A DNA stretch of 64,000 nt, taken from positions 10,534,408 through 10,598,407 of the forward strand of contig JANAVB010033216.1 in assembly GCA_029216955.1 (NCBI GenBank), given 5' to 3'. Positions within the stretch are counted from its first letter, which is position 1. Every line of letters starts with the position of its first letter. Both the position numbers and the translations under genes were made by a program. This document shows positions 45,830-55,820 of this stretch, one piece after another. The DNA comes from Iris pallida (taxonomy: Eukaryota > Streptophyta > Magnoliopsida > Asparagales > Iridaceae). The notes below the pieces were generated by a model. The model saw nothing but the letters and a program-made list of their open reading frames with translations. It made no database searches and was not told where the DNA came from.

Positions 45830-46195
45830 CCATGCGCTCTTTAGCGCATGGCCGGTTGCGCACCCCCCGACCTGTGATCTTTAGTGCAGGGCCGATTGCG
45901 CATGACCTCAGCCAGTGCTTTACGCTACGCTGGATTGCGCTGGCACAAGCCAGCCATGCGTAAGCCGACCTCTGCGCAAGCCAGCCTTGCGCAATCCACC
46001 TCTGCGCAAGCCAGCCTTGCGCAATCCACCTCTGCGCAATCCACCCTTGCGCAATCCATCCCTGCACAGTCTACCCTTGCGTAAGGTAACCCCTGCGCAG
46101 TCTACCCCTGCGCAGTCTACCCTTGCGCAAGGCAACTCTTGTGCAGCTCTTCCATGCGCAGTACATACCCTGCGCAGCCCAACCTCTGACCCCCC
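45830..46195 (+). repeat. TGCGCAA motif array in solo LTR G
   Basis: About 20 copies of TGCGCAAGCC, TTGCGCAATCC and TGCGCAGTC, mostly 15-18 bases apart. The core region 45970-46060 is a clean tandem of CTGCGCAAGCCAGCC / TTGCGCAATCCACC. Several short frames are open through it on both strands as a by-product. Confidence 0.9.
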
Positions 46196-46339
46196 TTGCA
46201 CAACCCACTTGTCTATGATGAATTGTTTATTTTTTTATGCTTGGCTCTTCTATAGCCCTATATATATTTGGAATGAACTTGATTTTACTTAATATGTTTG
46301 GAATGACTATTGTACTTGGCATGGTATGACAAGGAACTA

Positions 46340-46530
46340 GCATAACACGACAGTGACCCGTAGTGGTGCACTCCTGACATGACCAACCTGACATGACAGT
46401 GACCCGTAGTGGCACACTCCCGACAGTACCCTGACATGAATTATCTTGATAACTTGATAGTGGCCCGTGGCGGCGCACTCCTGACTTGACTTGACTTGTA
46501 ACTTGTAACTTGACTCGTATAATCAACTTG
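46340..46530 (+). repeat. CCTGACATGAC-type repeat in G
   Basis: Three to four imperfect copies of CGACAGTGACCCGTAGTGGCGCACTCCTGACA-like text, about 60-70 bp apart, then TTGACTTGACTTG runs. Confidence 0.65.
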
Positions 46531-47813
46531 ACACCGTGGGTGTTCCTGCTTGCTTGCTTGTACAATCCACTTGTCTTGTCTCGCATCATGTCTAGGACGT
46601 GACTTCCTGGGTACCACAGCCAGGGACTCGTGCTAAATTGGATTAGGCTAATGATTAGATCAAACTAGAATATGGAATTCCCAGTCACAGGCAATCTCGT
46701 TATCTGGGCGCTTTAATGGACTTGTAGCTTGCCGACGAGTAGAGCACATTTTCAGCACACTGTCATGTGTTGCACCCTCTAAGTCACCTAAGGGTACATT
46801 TGTCTCCCGGGCAATGTACCCACCTATAACTCTCAACCCGCGGAAGGATAACTAGATAGTCTGCAGGGCTTGGGACTGGAATTCTCACTTGTATCTTGTT
46901 AGTAATTAGGTTTGTGATAACCCTAGTTAGTTAAGGTAGTAAGCCATAGTATTTGTTTGCCGATTACGAATGTATGGTGTCCAGCCTTGTCTAAGTCTTG
47001 TCTAGCCCCTGTACCTGGAACTCTTGATCATGATTGTTTTACTTATCTCTAACGATAAATGGGTAGACACAGTGAGCTATTCAGGCGAAGGGGTACAATC
47101 TCGGTCCTTGTTTGGTTTAAGGATTGTAACCTGGCTCCCGAAATGGTTTCACGTCCCTAGTCGTTTATCGCCCTGTGTACTTTACTACTTGTACTTCTTT
47201 TATTCTTATGTTCTGATATGCTGGCTTTTGTTCTTATTTGTGGCCTCCTTTGTGGCACTTGCTCTTTCTGGGATTTGACCCAGCTGGTTTTGTGTGGCCA
47301 GATTTCGGAGCAGCTCCCGAGGATCTACCAAGCTTCCAGCCCAATGGTGAACACTAGAAGGAACCGGGGCTACGAGTGGGTTTTCCCTTTTTGTTTCACC
47401 CACTTATATGTAAATTTATTCTTTTGAGGCGTTTAGCCGACGAGCACCTGTTAGCTCGATGCACATTTACTTACTGTCTGCCTACGGGCTGTAAACATGA
47501 TTAACAAATCCTAGGGTTGATCATGTATGACTGAACTCTTGCTAGTCCTATCATTTTGTACGACTAGCTTCATGATCACCCAATATGTAATATTTGGGAT
47601 GCCTTATATATATATTTGATGCTCTAATATCTTGTAACTCTGTTAATTGCTTGAGATTGAGACAATAGGCTTGACCTTAAGAGACTGCTGGCTTGTAGTA
47701 AACCCTCATATCTAGACATCCGTGACCGTATAGTTGAGATGTATTTTATTTCAATATACGTAGCTGGCTATGTCTGCCCCCGCTCTCCAGTATTCTGGTT
47801 CTGGGGCGTGACA

Positions 47814-47818
47814 ATATG
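47814..47818 (+). other. Target site duplication ATATG, right copy (G)
   Basis: Matches 45186-45190. Confidence 0.92.
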
Positions 47819-47834
47819 ACCAAATGGGCCAACA

Positions 47835-47839
47835 GAGCT
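47835..47839 (+). other. Target site duplication GAGCT, right copy (F)
   Basis: Matches 35909-35913. The mobile-domain gene resumes with TGCCAATGGGG. Confidence 0.92.
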
Positions 47840-50005
47840 TGCCAATGGGGGAATTCCCCTATGAAGAATTTGTTCCAATAAATGACGAGTTTGACCGACT
47901 TTGTCGGGAAAATGCTGATATGGTGGCCGTTTTTGAAGAACTGATGTGCCACTATAAGATCTGCTCCTTGTATTACAAGAGTGGTTCCTCGGGCACTTGC
48001 TACTCGTCAAAGTGGTTGCCCTATCTTTTCCTCAACCACATCATGGAGAAGAAGACTAAGGAGCACGATAAGTGCAACCCTAACTTCTTCAGACCACTTA
48101 GCCATAGTGAGGTGATAGGATTGATGGAGGAGAACAAGGAGATGGACATCAAGGTTGATGATGAACTTCAATATCTTCCTTTCAAGACAGGAGATATTAT
48201 TGAAAGTTTCATGAGAATGGGCTATAGGCCCATGTCAGAGGAAGCCCAGCTGGCGGGTTTCCTCACCTACTAGCATCGACGATTTGTCGTCCCTGGAGCC
48301 AGCGCCGTCGATCGTTTTCATCGAGGCGTATTATTTGCTGCCGCCCGCCTAGTCTTCGGCTATCGGATGGATCTGTTATCGGCGATGACCTGCAGAGTGA
48401 ACGCTGGTCTACGCCTTTTTGTTGATTCAATGCTCAAGGGGAAAGGCGAGAAAGGGAACTTCCCTCGGCTGGAGCTTCCCTACACTTATTTGTTCGGATG
48501 GTTGCTTCTGCACTATCCTTCATTGATGAACCCCGATATGGGGGCGGTCAGCGGAAGCTTCTTGCGAAGATTCTCCAAGAGTAAATGGATATACACCAGT
48601 CTAAGAGATTGCAAACGTGCTCTGAATCTCGGAAAGGGGTGGAATTTCTACTGTATTCCCCCTCCAACTGGCTATAAACATATGTCTACAAATTTGGTTG
48701 ATCTTGGGAGGCAGCCTTTGGGTCGTGTAGTGTTTGATTGGCTGAAGACGATCCGGCCGTCACACCTGGTCTACAGATTTGAAGATGAATGTTACTTGGA
48801 ACCCTATCTTCCCAGCCGTTTTGTGCGCCAATTCGGCTATGACCAATTCTACGTGGGTAACGCCATAACGTGCCTGTGAGGACAAGGTTATTTAATCGAT
48901 GGTGCCCGGGCTTGGGCTTATTATAATGCTCGAGACACAAGAACAATGTTCTCGATGCCGACGAAGAGCGACCATGGCCCGCGGATGCTGTACACATATT
49001 CAATCTTCCATACATCGACAAATACCTTTGCCGAGAACTTAAGTCTTATCGACAGCTTCGCGACAGCGGCCAGATTAAAGAAGGGAGCAACTGTTGTGGT
49101 GGCTCCTGGCAACGATGAAGAGCGTGAACCGGCCGATGCACCGTTGGAAGCTTCAAGGGAAGCCAACTTCCCGGAAGAAGTCAACGAACTATTGCGCATC
49201 TCCTTGAAAGTTGTCAAATCTCCAGTCAAGAAGAGGAAGAGAAGGAGAGAAGAACCTTCTTCTCCAGTTGTGAAGAAGAAGCTTGTCTTGGAACAATCGG
49301 AAAAGGTTACCACTCGGTCGTAATCTCGGCAGCTGGCCGAGTCAATTCAGAGAGAAAAAGCGACCACCCCAACTTCTGTTCAAAGACAAAAAAATGTCCT
49401 AGATGTAGAGAGTCCAGTGAGACCTCTACATAGAAAGAAAATAGCCTCCAGAAGAAAGAAGGTAGTTACTCCTCCGAGACAAATCCTGTCCTCAGTTGTG
49501 GCTAGTGCTATTGCTGGAATCACAATGTCGTCTCCTACGCCTGCCCCTGAGCCCAGGTAAAAAACTCCTAGTCAAGAGCAGAGGAATGAGGCTGTAGAGC
49601 CCAGGGAAGACATTGTGGAGAGAGAGGATGAAGTTCTGTGATCTCCTTCACTTGCAATGGAAACTACCCAGCTTTCTGCTACACCAGGAATACTTCGTGA
49701 AGAAGAAGATCGATTAATGATCGATGCACTGAATGATTGCGACTTAGGCCTGCGGGATGATGTAGATCCAGTCGTCGCAACTGCCAGCAAAGAAGCACCA
49801 GAAGATAGTGTGAGTAATGAAGATACATCAAAAGAAGCTGTTGATGATACTTTAAATCCAGAAGAGGATGCTAATGTCCATATATCCCCAGAATCTGTTG
49901 ATGACACGCTGAATCCTGAAGAGGATGTTGAGGTGCATGTGTCTCCAGAAAAGATTGCGGGTGAATAAGTAGCACCTGAAGAAACTACTGTTGTTGATCC
50001 CAAAG

Positions 50006-50077
50006 GTATTGAATGATATTATCAATCTTCTGTTCATAGATTAAATGGCTGACATCTCCATTCTTTTATCCATACAG
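50006..50077 (+). other. Intron in the antisense mobile-domain gene
   Basis: 72 bases from AAAG|GTATTG to CATACAG|AAC. The split codon G|AA reads GAA and the next 63 codons are open (ELESSPVPPTCTDIV onward). Confidence 0.75.
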
Positions 50078-50266
50078 AACTTGAATCTTCCCCAGTTCCT
50101 CCCACATGCACTGATATAGTACCAATAACGGCGATAGCTAGTGGTAGCCGATATTTTTTGGGCGGCTCCGAGGCAGGTAGTAGCCAGGCAGTAATGTTTG
50201 AGGCTACTTCTGCTAGGTTGGAACCTGTTCCAGCAGATGATAGAATTGTCACTGGTCCTAGCCATG

Positions 50267-50348
50267 GTAAGATGATTGCCTTTACTTTTGATCCTTTTCG
50301 ATAGTTACAAATGACAGGCAAAATGATAAGGTTTATTTGATTTTGCAG
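50267..50348 (+). other. Second small intron in the antisense gene
   Basis: 82 bases from CCATG|GTAAGATG to TTTTGCAG|AGG. The split codon G|AG reads GAG and opens into EEQLGGAASSTLAPLF and the coiled-coil exon. Confidence 0.75.
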
Positions 50349-51202
50349 AGGAACAACTGGGAGGAGCAGCCAGCTCTACCTTAGCTCCCTTATTTAAAGA
50401 GCCCTCCACTCATGTGCAAGAAGCTGAACATCCATCTATACAGGCACCTGCTACTTCATCGTCAATGGGAGTAGCTGCTACACCTGGTGCCCTGACTACT
50501 AACCGATTTATCATTAGCTCCTTCACCAGCCTTTTCTTTAATTCGTTGGGACCCTTAGTAGATAGGGTGATAGAGAAAGAAGATGTTGGTTTCTCCACAG
50601 CTAGAGGTCCAACCTCTTATTTGATAGCTGCCATCCGGAGTCAAGGTGATGAAGCGCAAGCTGCTTACCTTAAACACATATTGGATGAGCTGGAGGCATC
50701 GGTTAAGAGCTACAAAGATCTGAATCGGGGAGAGGTGGATCCTTTGGTACAAGCTGAATTTGAAAAAATGTCTCAAAAGGCTGCAGTTGCTAAGGTTGAT
50801 CTCCAGATTATCTTGGATGCTTTCTCTACCAAGTCTGCTGAGTATAACTCCCAAGTGGAAATAATAGCATCTGTTGCTGAGGAGAAGGAGAGTAAAGTTG
50901 TTGAGCTGCAAGCAAAATCTGCCAGTCTTCAGGAAGAGTTGAGACTTGTTCAGCTTGCTCTAGAAGATGAGACCATCCAACATCAGGCTGTAGTTCAGCA
51001 ACTGGACGCTCTGACTCGGGAAAGAGATGAATATGTCACAACTCATCAAGCCGAAATCTCTCGCAAATTAGTAACCATGCCGTCTTTCGACGATAAGTCT
51101 GGGATGGAGGAAGCTAGGAGGCGAGTGATGGACTCTCGTGAGGAGCGACTGCAAACTTTAAAGCATCAGATGACTAGCTTGATGACCCCGCCAGCAGAAT
51201 AA

Positions 51203-51519
51203 GAAAGACTTTTTTGTAACTTCAATTTTCGTGACATGTATTTTTTGTAATGTCTTTCAATTTTGATCAATAAAAAGACTTTTTCTTTGTGGCTCTATTA
51301 TTTATTGTATATCTTATTCAGATATAAATAATAACGATATAAAATATATTCAGAGGTACAAGACATGATATATTTCTTGATTTTAGAAAATAATTACATT
51401 CATTATATCTGCTCAGAGGTAATGTGGACATGGCAGAATATAACTTATTGAATATCATTATTTTAATAGACAACTTAATCAAGGATAACAAAATACATGA
51501 CAAGTTGCTGATATAAACG
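51203..51519 (+). terminator. 3' end of antisense gene: AATAAA signal and spacer
   Basis: AATAAA at 51269-51274, 67 bases after the stop codon, within T-rich sequence that includes TTTTTGTAATGTC. This is a plausible plant poly(A) region for the antisense transcript. The remainder to 51519 is AT-rich without a recognisable feature. Confidence 0.5.
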
Positions 51520-51800
51520 AAATGGATGATTCGTCAAAATGTGTGAACGAAATGAATCGTCAGGATGAACGGATGGACCATCGAATGAATGAAGTGAACG
51601 AATAAACCGTCAGATAGATAAAATGAACAGACAAACCGTCGGATGAATGTGACGAACGGGTGAATCGTCGGATGAATATGGTGAACGGGCGAACCGTCGG
51701 ATAAATGAACGGGAGAACCGTCAGATGAATTTAATGAACGGACGAACCGTCAGATGAATGGAATGAACAGGTGAACCGTCAGATGAATTTGTCGATTCAT
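51520..51800 (+). repeat. Minisatellite with ACGG..CCGT palindrome
   Basis: About nine imperfect units of 24-32 bp with the core GAACGGACGAACCGTC followed by RGATGAAT. The core is an inverted repeat (GACGGTTCG / CGAACCGTC). It lies between pol and the mobile-domain gene, a region known in Tat/Ogre elements to generate tandem repeats. Confidence 0.88.
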
Positions 51801-51819
51801 TGTCTTACGAATATCTGTC

Positions 51820-51827
51820 TATAAATA
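51820..51827 (+). promoter_or_regulatory. TATA box after the minisatellite
   Basis: TATAAATA in CTGTCTATAAATAGAAC, 20 bases after the last minisatellite unit, in front of the small frame at 51842-52198. Confidence 0.5.
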
Positions 51828-51841
51828 GAACAGAAAATCAG

Positions 51842-52198
51842 ATGGAATGATCACTTTCACTTGTCAACATAAAGACGTCGTCTAAAGATGCATCCAAGAA
51901 GGCTGAGATCGCCCCGAAGGTTGAAGCAGTTACTGAAGAACGTCCAGTCGAGCCGGCCCAGCCAAAGCAAACAGAGGCAGGCGAAGGTTCATCTGCATCC
52001 AAGCTGTCAAGGGATATCTTGGACTTCCTTCTTGAACCAGGGAAGGCTGAGGAAGAAGAGGCCATGAGGATGGCTGCTTGCAAGTTCCTGGTGGGTTCGA
52101 GCAAGGATGTTCTTGGCTCTTTTGCTGATTATGTTTTTAAGAAGGACAGTAGTGGTCCTCGTCCCAATTTTGAAAAGGATGATAGTGGCCTTCCTTGA
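51842..52198 (+). pseudogene. Second, small antisense ORF of H
   Basis: 119 codons including the stop. ATG GAA TGA TCA starts it, with a TGA as third codon (one C-to-T step from CGA), then KTSSKDASKKAEIAPKVEAV, SKLSRDILDFLLEPGKAEEE, AMRMAACKFLVGSSKDVL and ending NFEKDDSGLP. The charged, hydrophilic N-terminus and predicted helical C-terminal half look protein-like, but I recognise no family. If the TATA box at 51820 is used, the ATG lies too close to it, so the true start is uncertain. It ends 59 bases before the integrase stop codon on the other strand. Confidence 0.5.
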
Positions 52199-52256
52199 TA
52201 TTATGTACTATCATTCATGATGAAATAAAATTGAATTTTAGCAATGTCTTTTACAT

Positions 52257-52724
52257 TTATACATAATACTTTTTGAGGAACTTGCCATTGATGGGCATTA
52301 TTGCAACTCGACCATCCAGTTTTGTGAGTTGATAAGCTCCATTTGAGAAGACTTTGCTTACGATATATGAACCTTCCCACTTCGTATCGAACTTGCCCTT
52401 GCTCATGTGAGTCATAGTCATAGGACATATGACGGCTAGAACGAGCTCTCCTTTCTGAAAGGCTCTGACTTTAACTTTGCGGTTGAAAGTCTTTGAGATA
52501 CGGGCTTGGTATAACTCAATATGCTGTTGAGCCATTAACCGCTTCTCATCGAGCGCTTCAAATTCTTGAAGTCGAAGAAGGTCATTGTTCTCTGTAGTGA
52601 GCTCATTAGCAATGGCAATCCTTAAAGACGGAATTTGAAGTTCTAGGGGTAGAACTGCTTCACAACCGTACACCAAAGAGAAGGGTGTACAGCCTGTAGG
52701 ATTGCGGACCGTAGTACGATAAGC
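52257..52724 (-). pseudogene. pol: Integrase C-terminal part of H
   Basis: VYGCEAVLPLELQIPSLRI, NRKVKVRAFQKGELVL and GKFDTKWEGSYIVSKVFSNG are the standard C-terminal integrase region of Tat elements (including the GPY-like WEGSYIV). It continues in frame from the core after a TAG at 52725-52727, where LGECLWAYRTT is usual in this family, so TGG has become TAG. Confidence 0.8.
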
Positions 52725-53555
52725 CTATAGACATTCTCCAAGCTTCTCACTCCAGTTTCGTTTGTTAGTAGACACAAACTTCTTGAGGAGCTTGATGATA
52801 GTCTTGTTGAAAGCTTCAGCCAAGCCATTAGCAGCAGGATTATAAGCTGTCGAAACGACATTGTCAATCCGGTGATCGTCACAGAACCTTGTGAACTTTT
52901 GACTGATAAACTGAGGTCCATTATCATGAATGATCCTTCGAGGTACACCAAATCTGTAGATGACATGGTGTTTAACGAAGTTGATGACACTGCTGGTCTT
53001 GACTTCAGCCAAGGGTATAGCTTCAGCCCATTTGGAGAAGTAGTCGGTTATGTCCATGCCCCAAGCTTCGAAAGGCCAGGAAGCGACAGTCGGATGAAGG
53101 AATTCCGACGGTTGGTGAATAAAATCTGCATGGATTTGACAAGCTCGACATTTCTTTGCATATTCGATGGCATCAGATACCATAGAGGGCCAGTAGTAAC
53201 CCATACGTCGGATACGATCCTGTAGTTTAGGACCGAGTTGATGTGCTCCACAGACACCGTTGTGAGCTTCACGCAACACTTGCTTCGCTTCATCACCAGC
53301 AAGACAGCGCAAGAGTAAGCCGTCATAAGTCCACCGGTAAAGAGTTTTGGTAGTCTGATTATAGTAGAACCGCAGAGACCGCCGACGAATACTCGTAGCC
53401 TCCTTAGGATCTTCAGGGAGTATATCGTGAACTATAAAGTCGATGAAAGGCGCTCTCCAATCTTCATCGATAACATTGGATTCAGTAAGATTACTGAACT
53501 CAATATTACGATTGTTTTCGATGCAAAACAATTCCCGGTTAGAGATAACCACCAC
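52725..53555 (-). pseudogene. pol: Integrase zinc finger and catalytic core of H
   Basis: The HHCC zinc finger is intact: His98, His105, Cys136 and Cys139 of this frame. The core shows Asp168 (WGMD), Asp211 (IHDNGPQF) and Glu247 (NGLAEAFNK), with 35 residues between the last two. WGMDITDYFSKWAEA lacks about 20 residues that other Tat integrases have between GMD and DYFSKW, so the core is shortened at about 53050. It would catalyse strand transfer if intact. Confidence 0.82.
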
Positions 53556-53558
53556 CTG

Positions 53559-54806
53559 CTATCTTTTGATAGGGATAGCTAAGACTGCTGCAAGATTAGC
53601 CAGAGCATCTGCTTCAGTATTGCAAGCTCGTCGAACATATTCTATGAAGAAGGCTTTGAATGATGTAGCCATGTTGATCGCTGCTTCATAGTAACGCACT
53701 AAATCTTGATGGCGAACTTCATAGGTTCCTCTAACCTGGTTAACAACCAGCTTAGAGTCGCCGTAGACTTCAAGATATTTGACATCCAGTTGTTTAGCTA
53801 ACTGAAGGCTAATGAGTAGAGCATTGTATTCTGCTACATTGTTGGAGCAAGGTTCATCTAGGAAATAGGCTCTTTGAATAGTTGCCCCGTCTGGAGAAAC
53901 AAGGACAACTCCAACTCCTGTAACAATGGTACAATTTGGTCCAATCCTGGATGCACCGTCAAAGAATAGACGCCAAGTAGGAAATTCTTCAGAGATCATG
54001 TTTGATTCCAATGTCTCGTCTGGAATTTCATCATAGAGTTTGGATGTCTCTGGAACAGGATGAGCTGCTAAGAAATCCGCCAGCGCTTGACCTTTGACAG
54101 ACTTTTGTGGAACATATACCATGTCATATTGGGCTAGCAGAATGGCCCATGTAGCCAATCGAAAATTGAGTGTGCTAGGCTTCTTTATCAGTACCCGAAG
54201 AGAATTCACTCGGGATATGACATGAATAGTTTGGCCAATGATGTAATGTCGAGTCTTTTGGACAGCGAACATAAGAGCTAGGCATTCTTTTTCGACCGGA
54301 CTATAACGGTGTTCGACACCAATCATAGTAAGACTGAGATAATAGATGGCCTGTTCGTGACCTTCTTTGTTCTTTTGAGCAAGTAAAGCACCCAATGAAT
54401 GATCCATAGCACGGACATAAATTAAGAATGGTATGCCAGAGATTGGTGGCACCAAGGCTGACGGGTTCATGAGATATCGCTTTATGTCATCAAATGCTTG
54501 TTGACATTCTTCAGTCCAAATGAAAGATACACCCTTCTTCATTAGCTGAGTAAATGGTCTGCAGCGTCCAGACAGATTTGAAATGAATCTCCTGATGTAC
54601 GCAAGTCGACCCTGGAATCCTCGTAGCTCTTTTAGGTTGCGTGGAGGGCGCATCTCTTGAATGGCTTTGATCTTCTCGGGATCCACGTGTATACCCTTAG
54701 AGGTAATGACGAAGCCGAGAAATTTACCACTAGAGACACCCAAGAATGACTTGGTGGGATTCATTTTGAGTTGATGTTGGCGTATCAGGTTGAAGATTGT
54801 TCTCAA
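53559..54806 (-). pseudogene. pol: RT C-terminus and RNase H of H
   Basis: It starts just after YVDD with LRTIFNLIRQHQLKMNPTKSF, the RT connection region, then KGQALADFLAAHPVPE, RNase H with RLFFDGASRIGPN (Asp), NNVAEYNAL (Glu) and VYGDSKLVVNQ (Asp), and the exit EADALANLAAVLA. It aligns throughout with C. A TAG separates it from the integrase frame at 53556-53560. Confidence 0.85.
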
Positions 54807-55820
54807 GTCTTGGATGTGATCTTCCTTCAGACGACTTTTGACGGCGATATCGTCAACGTAGCATTCGACAGTCTTGCGAAGATGATCTCAAAATATGGTA
54901 CTCATAGCTTGTTGGTAAGTTGCACCAGCATTTTTGAGACCAAATGGCATCACGGTATAGCAATAGACTCCGCGATGGGTGCGAAAAGAAGTATGTTTTT
55001 CATCTTCAGGATTTATCCGAATCTAATTGTATCCGGAGAATCCATCCATGAAGGATATTCGTTCGAACCCACAAGTGTTGTCGATCATGACGTCCGTGAT
55101 AGGGAGAGGAAATTCATCTTTTGGACAGGCTTCATTAAGATCCCGAAAGTCAATGCAAACTCGAACTTTGCCGGTTTTCTTCAGGACGGGAACGACGTTG
55201 GCTACCCAATCAGGATGTTGCTCTTCTCGGATAAAGCCACAAGCGATGAGCTTCTTGACTTCATCGTCGATTGCGTCCATCATTTCTGGCTTGAAGCGTC
55301 GTTGTTGCTGTTTGACTGGTTTTACATTAGGCAAGATATTCAATTTGTGAGTAGCAACTTTGGGATCTAGATCTGGCATGTCTTCATAGCTCCAGGCAAA
55401 GACATCAATGTATTCTTGAATAAGAAGAATTAATTCTTGCTTATCTGCCTCTGGAAGGTTCTTGCTGATGGATATTGGACGAGGTGACCCGCTCTCTCCT
55501 ACATCAATTTGAATCAATTGATCTTCGGTAGGAGGTTCTCGTTGTTCGAATCGGAGTTCCCATTGGGTATCCATTCGTTGAGCCGAAGGATCTGTTTCAG
55601 AATTTTCTTCACTATCCTCGTCATAGCCTTCTGGAAGTTCGACGGAGACCATGTTGGAAGATACGATCAGCCGATGAACCTGACCAATGCTGGTGTCAGA
55701 ATCCCATGATCTGGAATCAGAAGAGTTAGAGCGCTCTTCACTATCAGATTCGGAAACTGCTGGGGATAAGACAGGAGGAGAAGCATATCCGAGACCTCTC
55801 TTGGTCCTGCTGTAGTACAT
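54807..55820 (-). pseudogene. pol: RT N-terminal and palm region of H
   Basis: VATHKLNILPNVKPVKQQQRR, HPDWVANVVPVLKK, DFPLPITDVMIDNT-like and GFSGYN precede a TAG (55023-55025) in place of the Gln of GYNQI in C. The frame continues FGLKNAGATYQQAMS to a TGA at 54888-54890 in place of the Arg before DHLRKTVECYVDD. Both stops are C-to-T changes, and YVDD itself is intact. It is one frame away from the upstream PR region. Confidence 0.85.

Larger units (their letters stand above)
45191..47813 (+). mobile_element. Element G: solo Tekay-like LTR
   Basis: The LTR is 2623 bp, from TGTCACCCCTATTTCC to CTGGGGCGTGACA, with ATATG duplicated on both sides and no internal region, so it is the product of LTR-LTR recombination. 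End sequence and length match the A/B/I group loosely (TGTNA..CCC and GGGGCGTNACA). It holds a TGCGCAA array (45830-46195), a TGACNTGACA-rich zone (about 46340-46520) and no real gene. Confidence 0.92.
35914..47834 (-). mobile_element. Element F: SIRE-like Ty1/copia element, split by G
   Basis: Minus-strand order: 5' LTR (47834-44143, interrupted by G), primer site, gag, pol (PR-INT-RT-RNase H, the copia order), a third ORF, polypurine tract and 3' LTR (36975-35914). Without G it is about 9.3 kb. LTRs of 1062 and 1064 bp differ by scattered substitutions and small indels. The extra ORF after pol and the two CCHC knuckles fit the SIRE/Maximus group. Integrase is internally deleted, so it is not autonomous. 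Confidence 0.92.
44143..47834 (-). repeat. Element F, 5' LTR (interrupted by G)
   Basis: The LTR is 44143-45190 plus 47819-47834, 1064 bp without G and one target duplication. At 44667-44676 the TATA box reads CTGTAAATAG on the minus strand, where the 3' LTR has CTATAAATAG, so the 5' promoter is probably weakened. Confidence 0.9.
34504..51202 (+). pseudogene. Antisense plant-mobile-domain gene of H, split by F
   Basis: Likely start ATG at 34504 (MAPKRSAADKGKASAES). After an intron with unclear donor and acceptor TTGATGCAG (ends 35055), one frame runs 35058-35913, then 47840-50005, 50078-50266 and 50349-51202, about 1,350 codons. The mobile domain (aminotransferase-like/PMD family) shows RTGTFMTPCGEIGLAL, then SLPMGEFPYEEFVP across the F insertion. 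A basic KKRKRRREE tract, an acidic repeat (DTLNPEED) and a C-terminal coiled coil (about residues EAQAAYLKHILDEL onward) follow. Nine in-frame stops (35148, 35169, 35517, 48271, 48877, 49321, 49558, 49639, 49966) but no frameshift. Role in Tat elements unknown. Confidence 0.8.

Noticed and set aside
45884..46292. Tandem peptide ORFs such as AQASLAQSTSAQ
   Set aside because: By-product of the TGCGCAA array in a solo LTR, open in several frames.
47024..47427. Hydrophobic ORFs in LTR G resembling membrane proteins
   Set aside because: T-rich LTR sequence gives Leu/Phe-rich frames; no start context or homologue seen, and the region is non-coding LTR.
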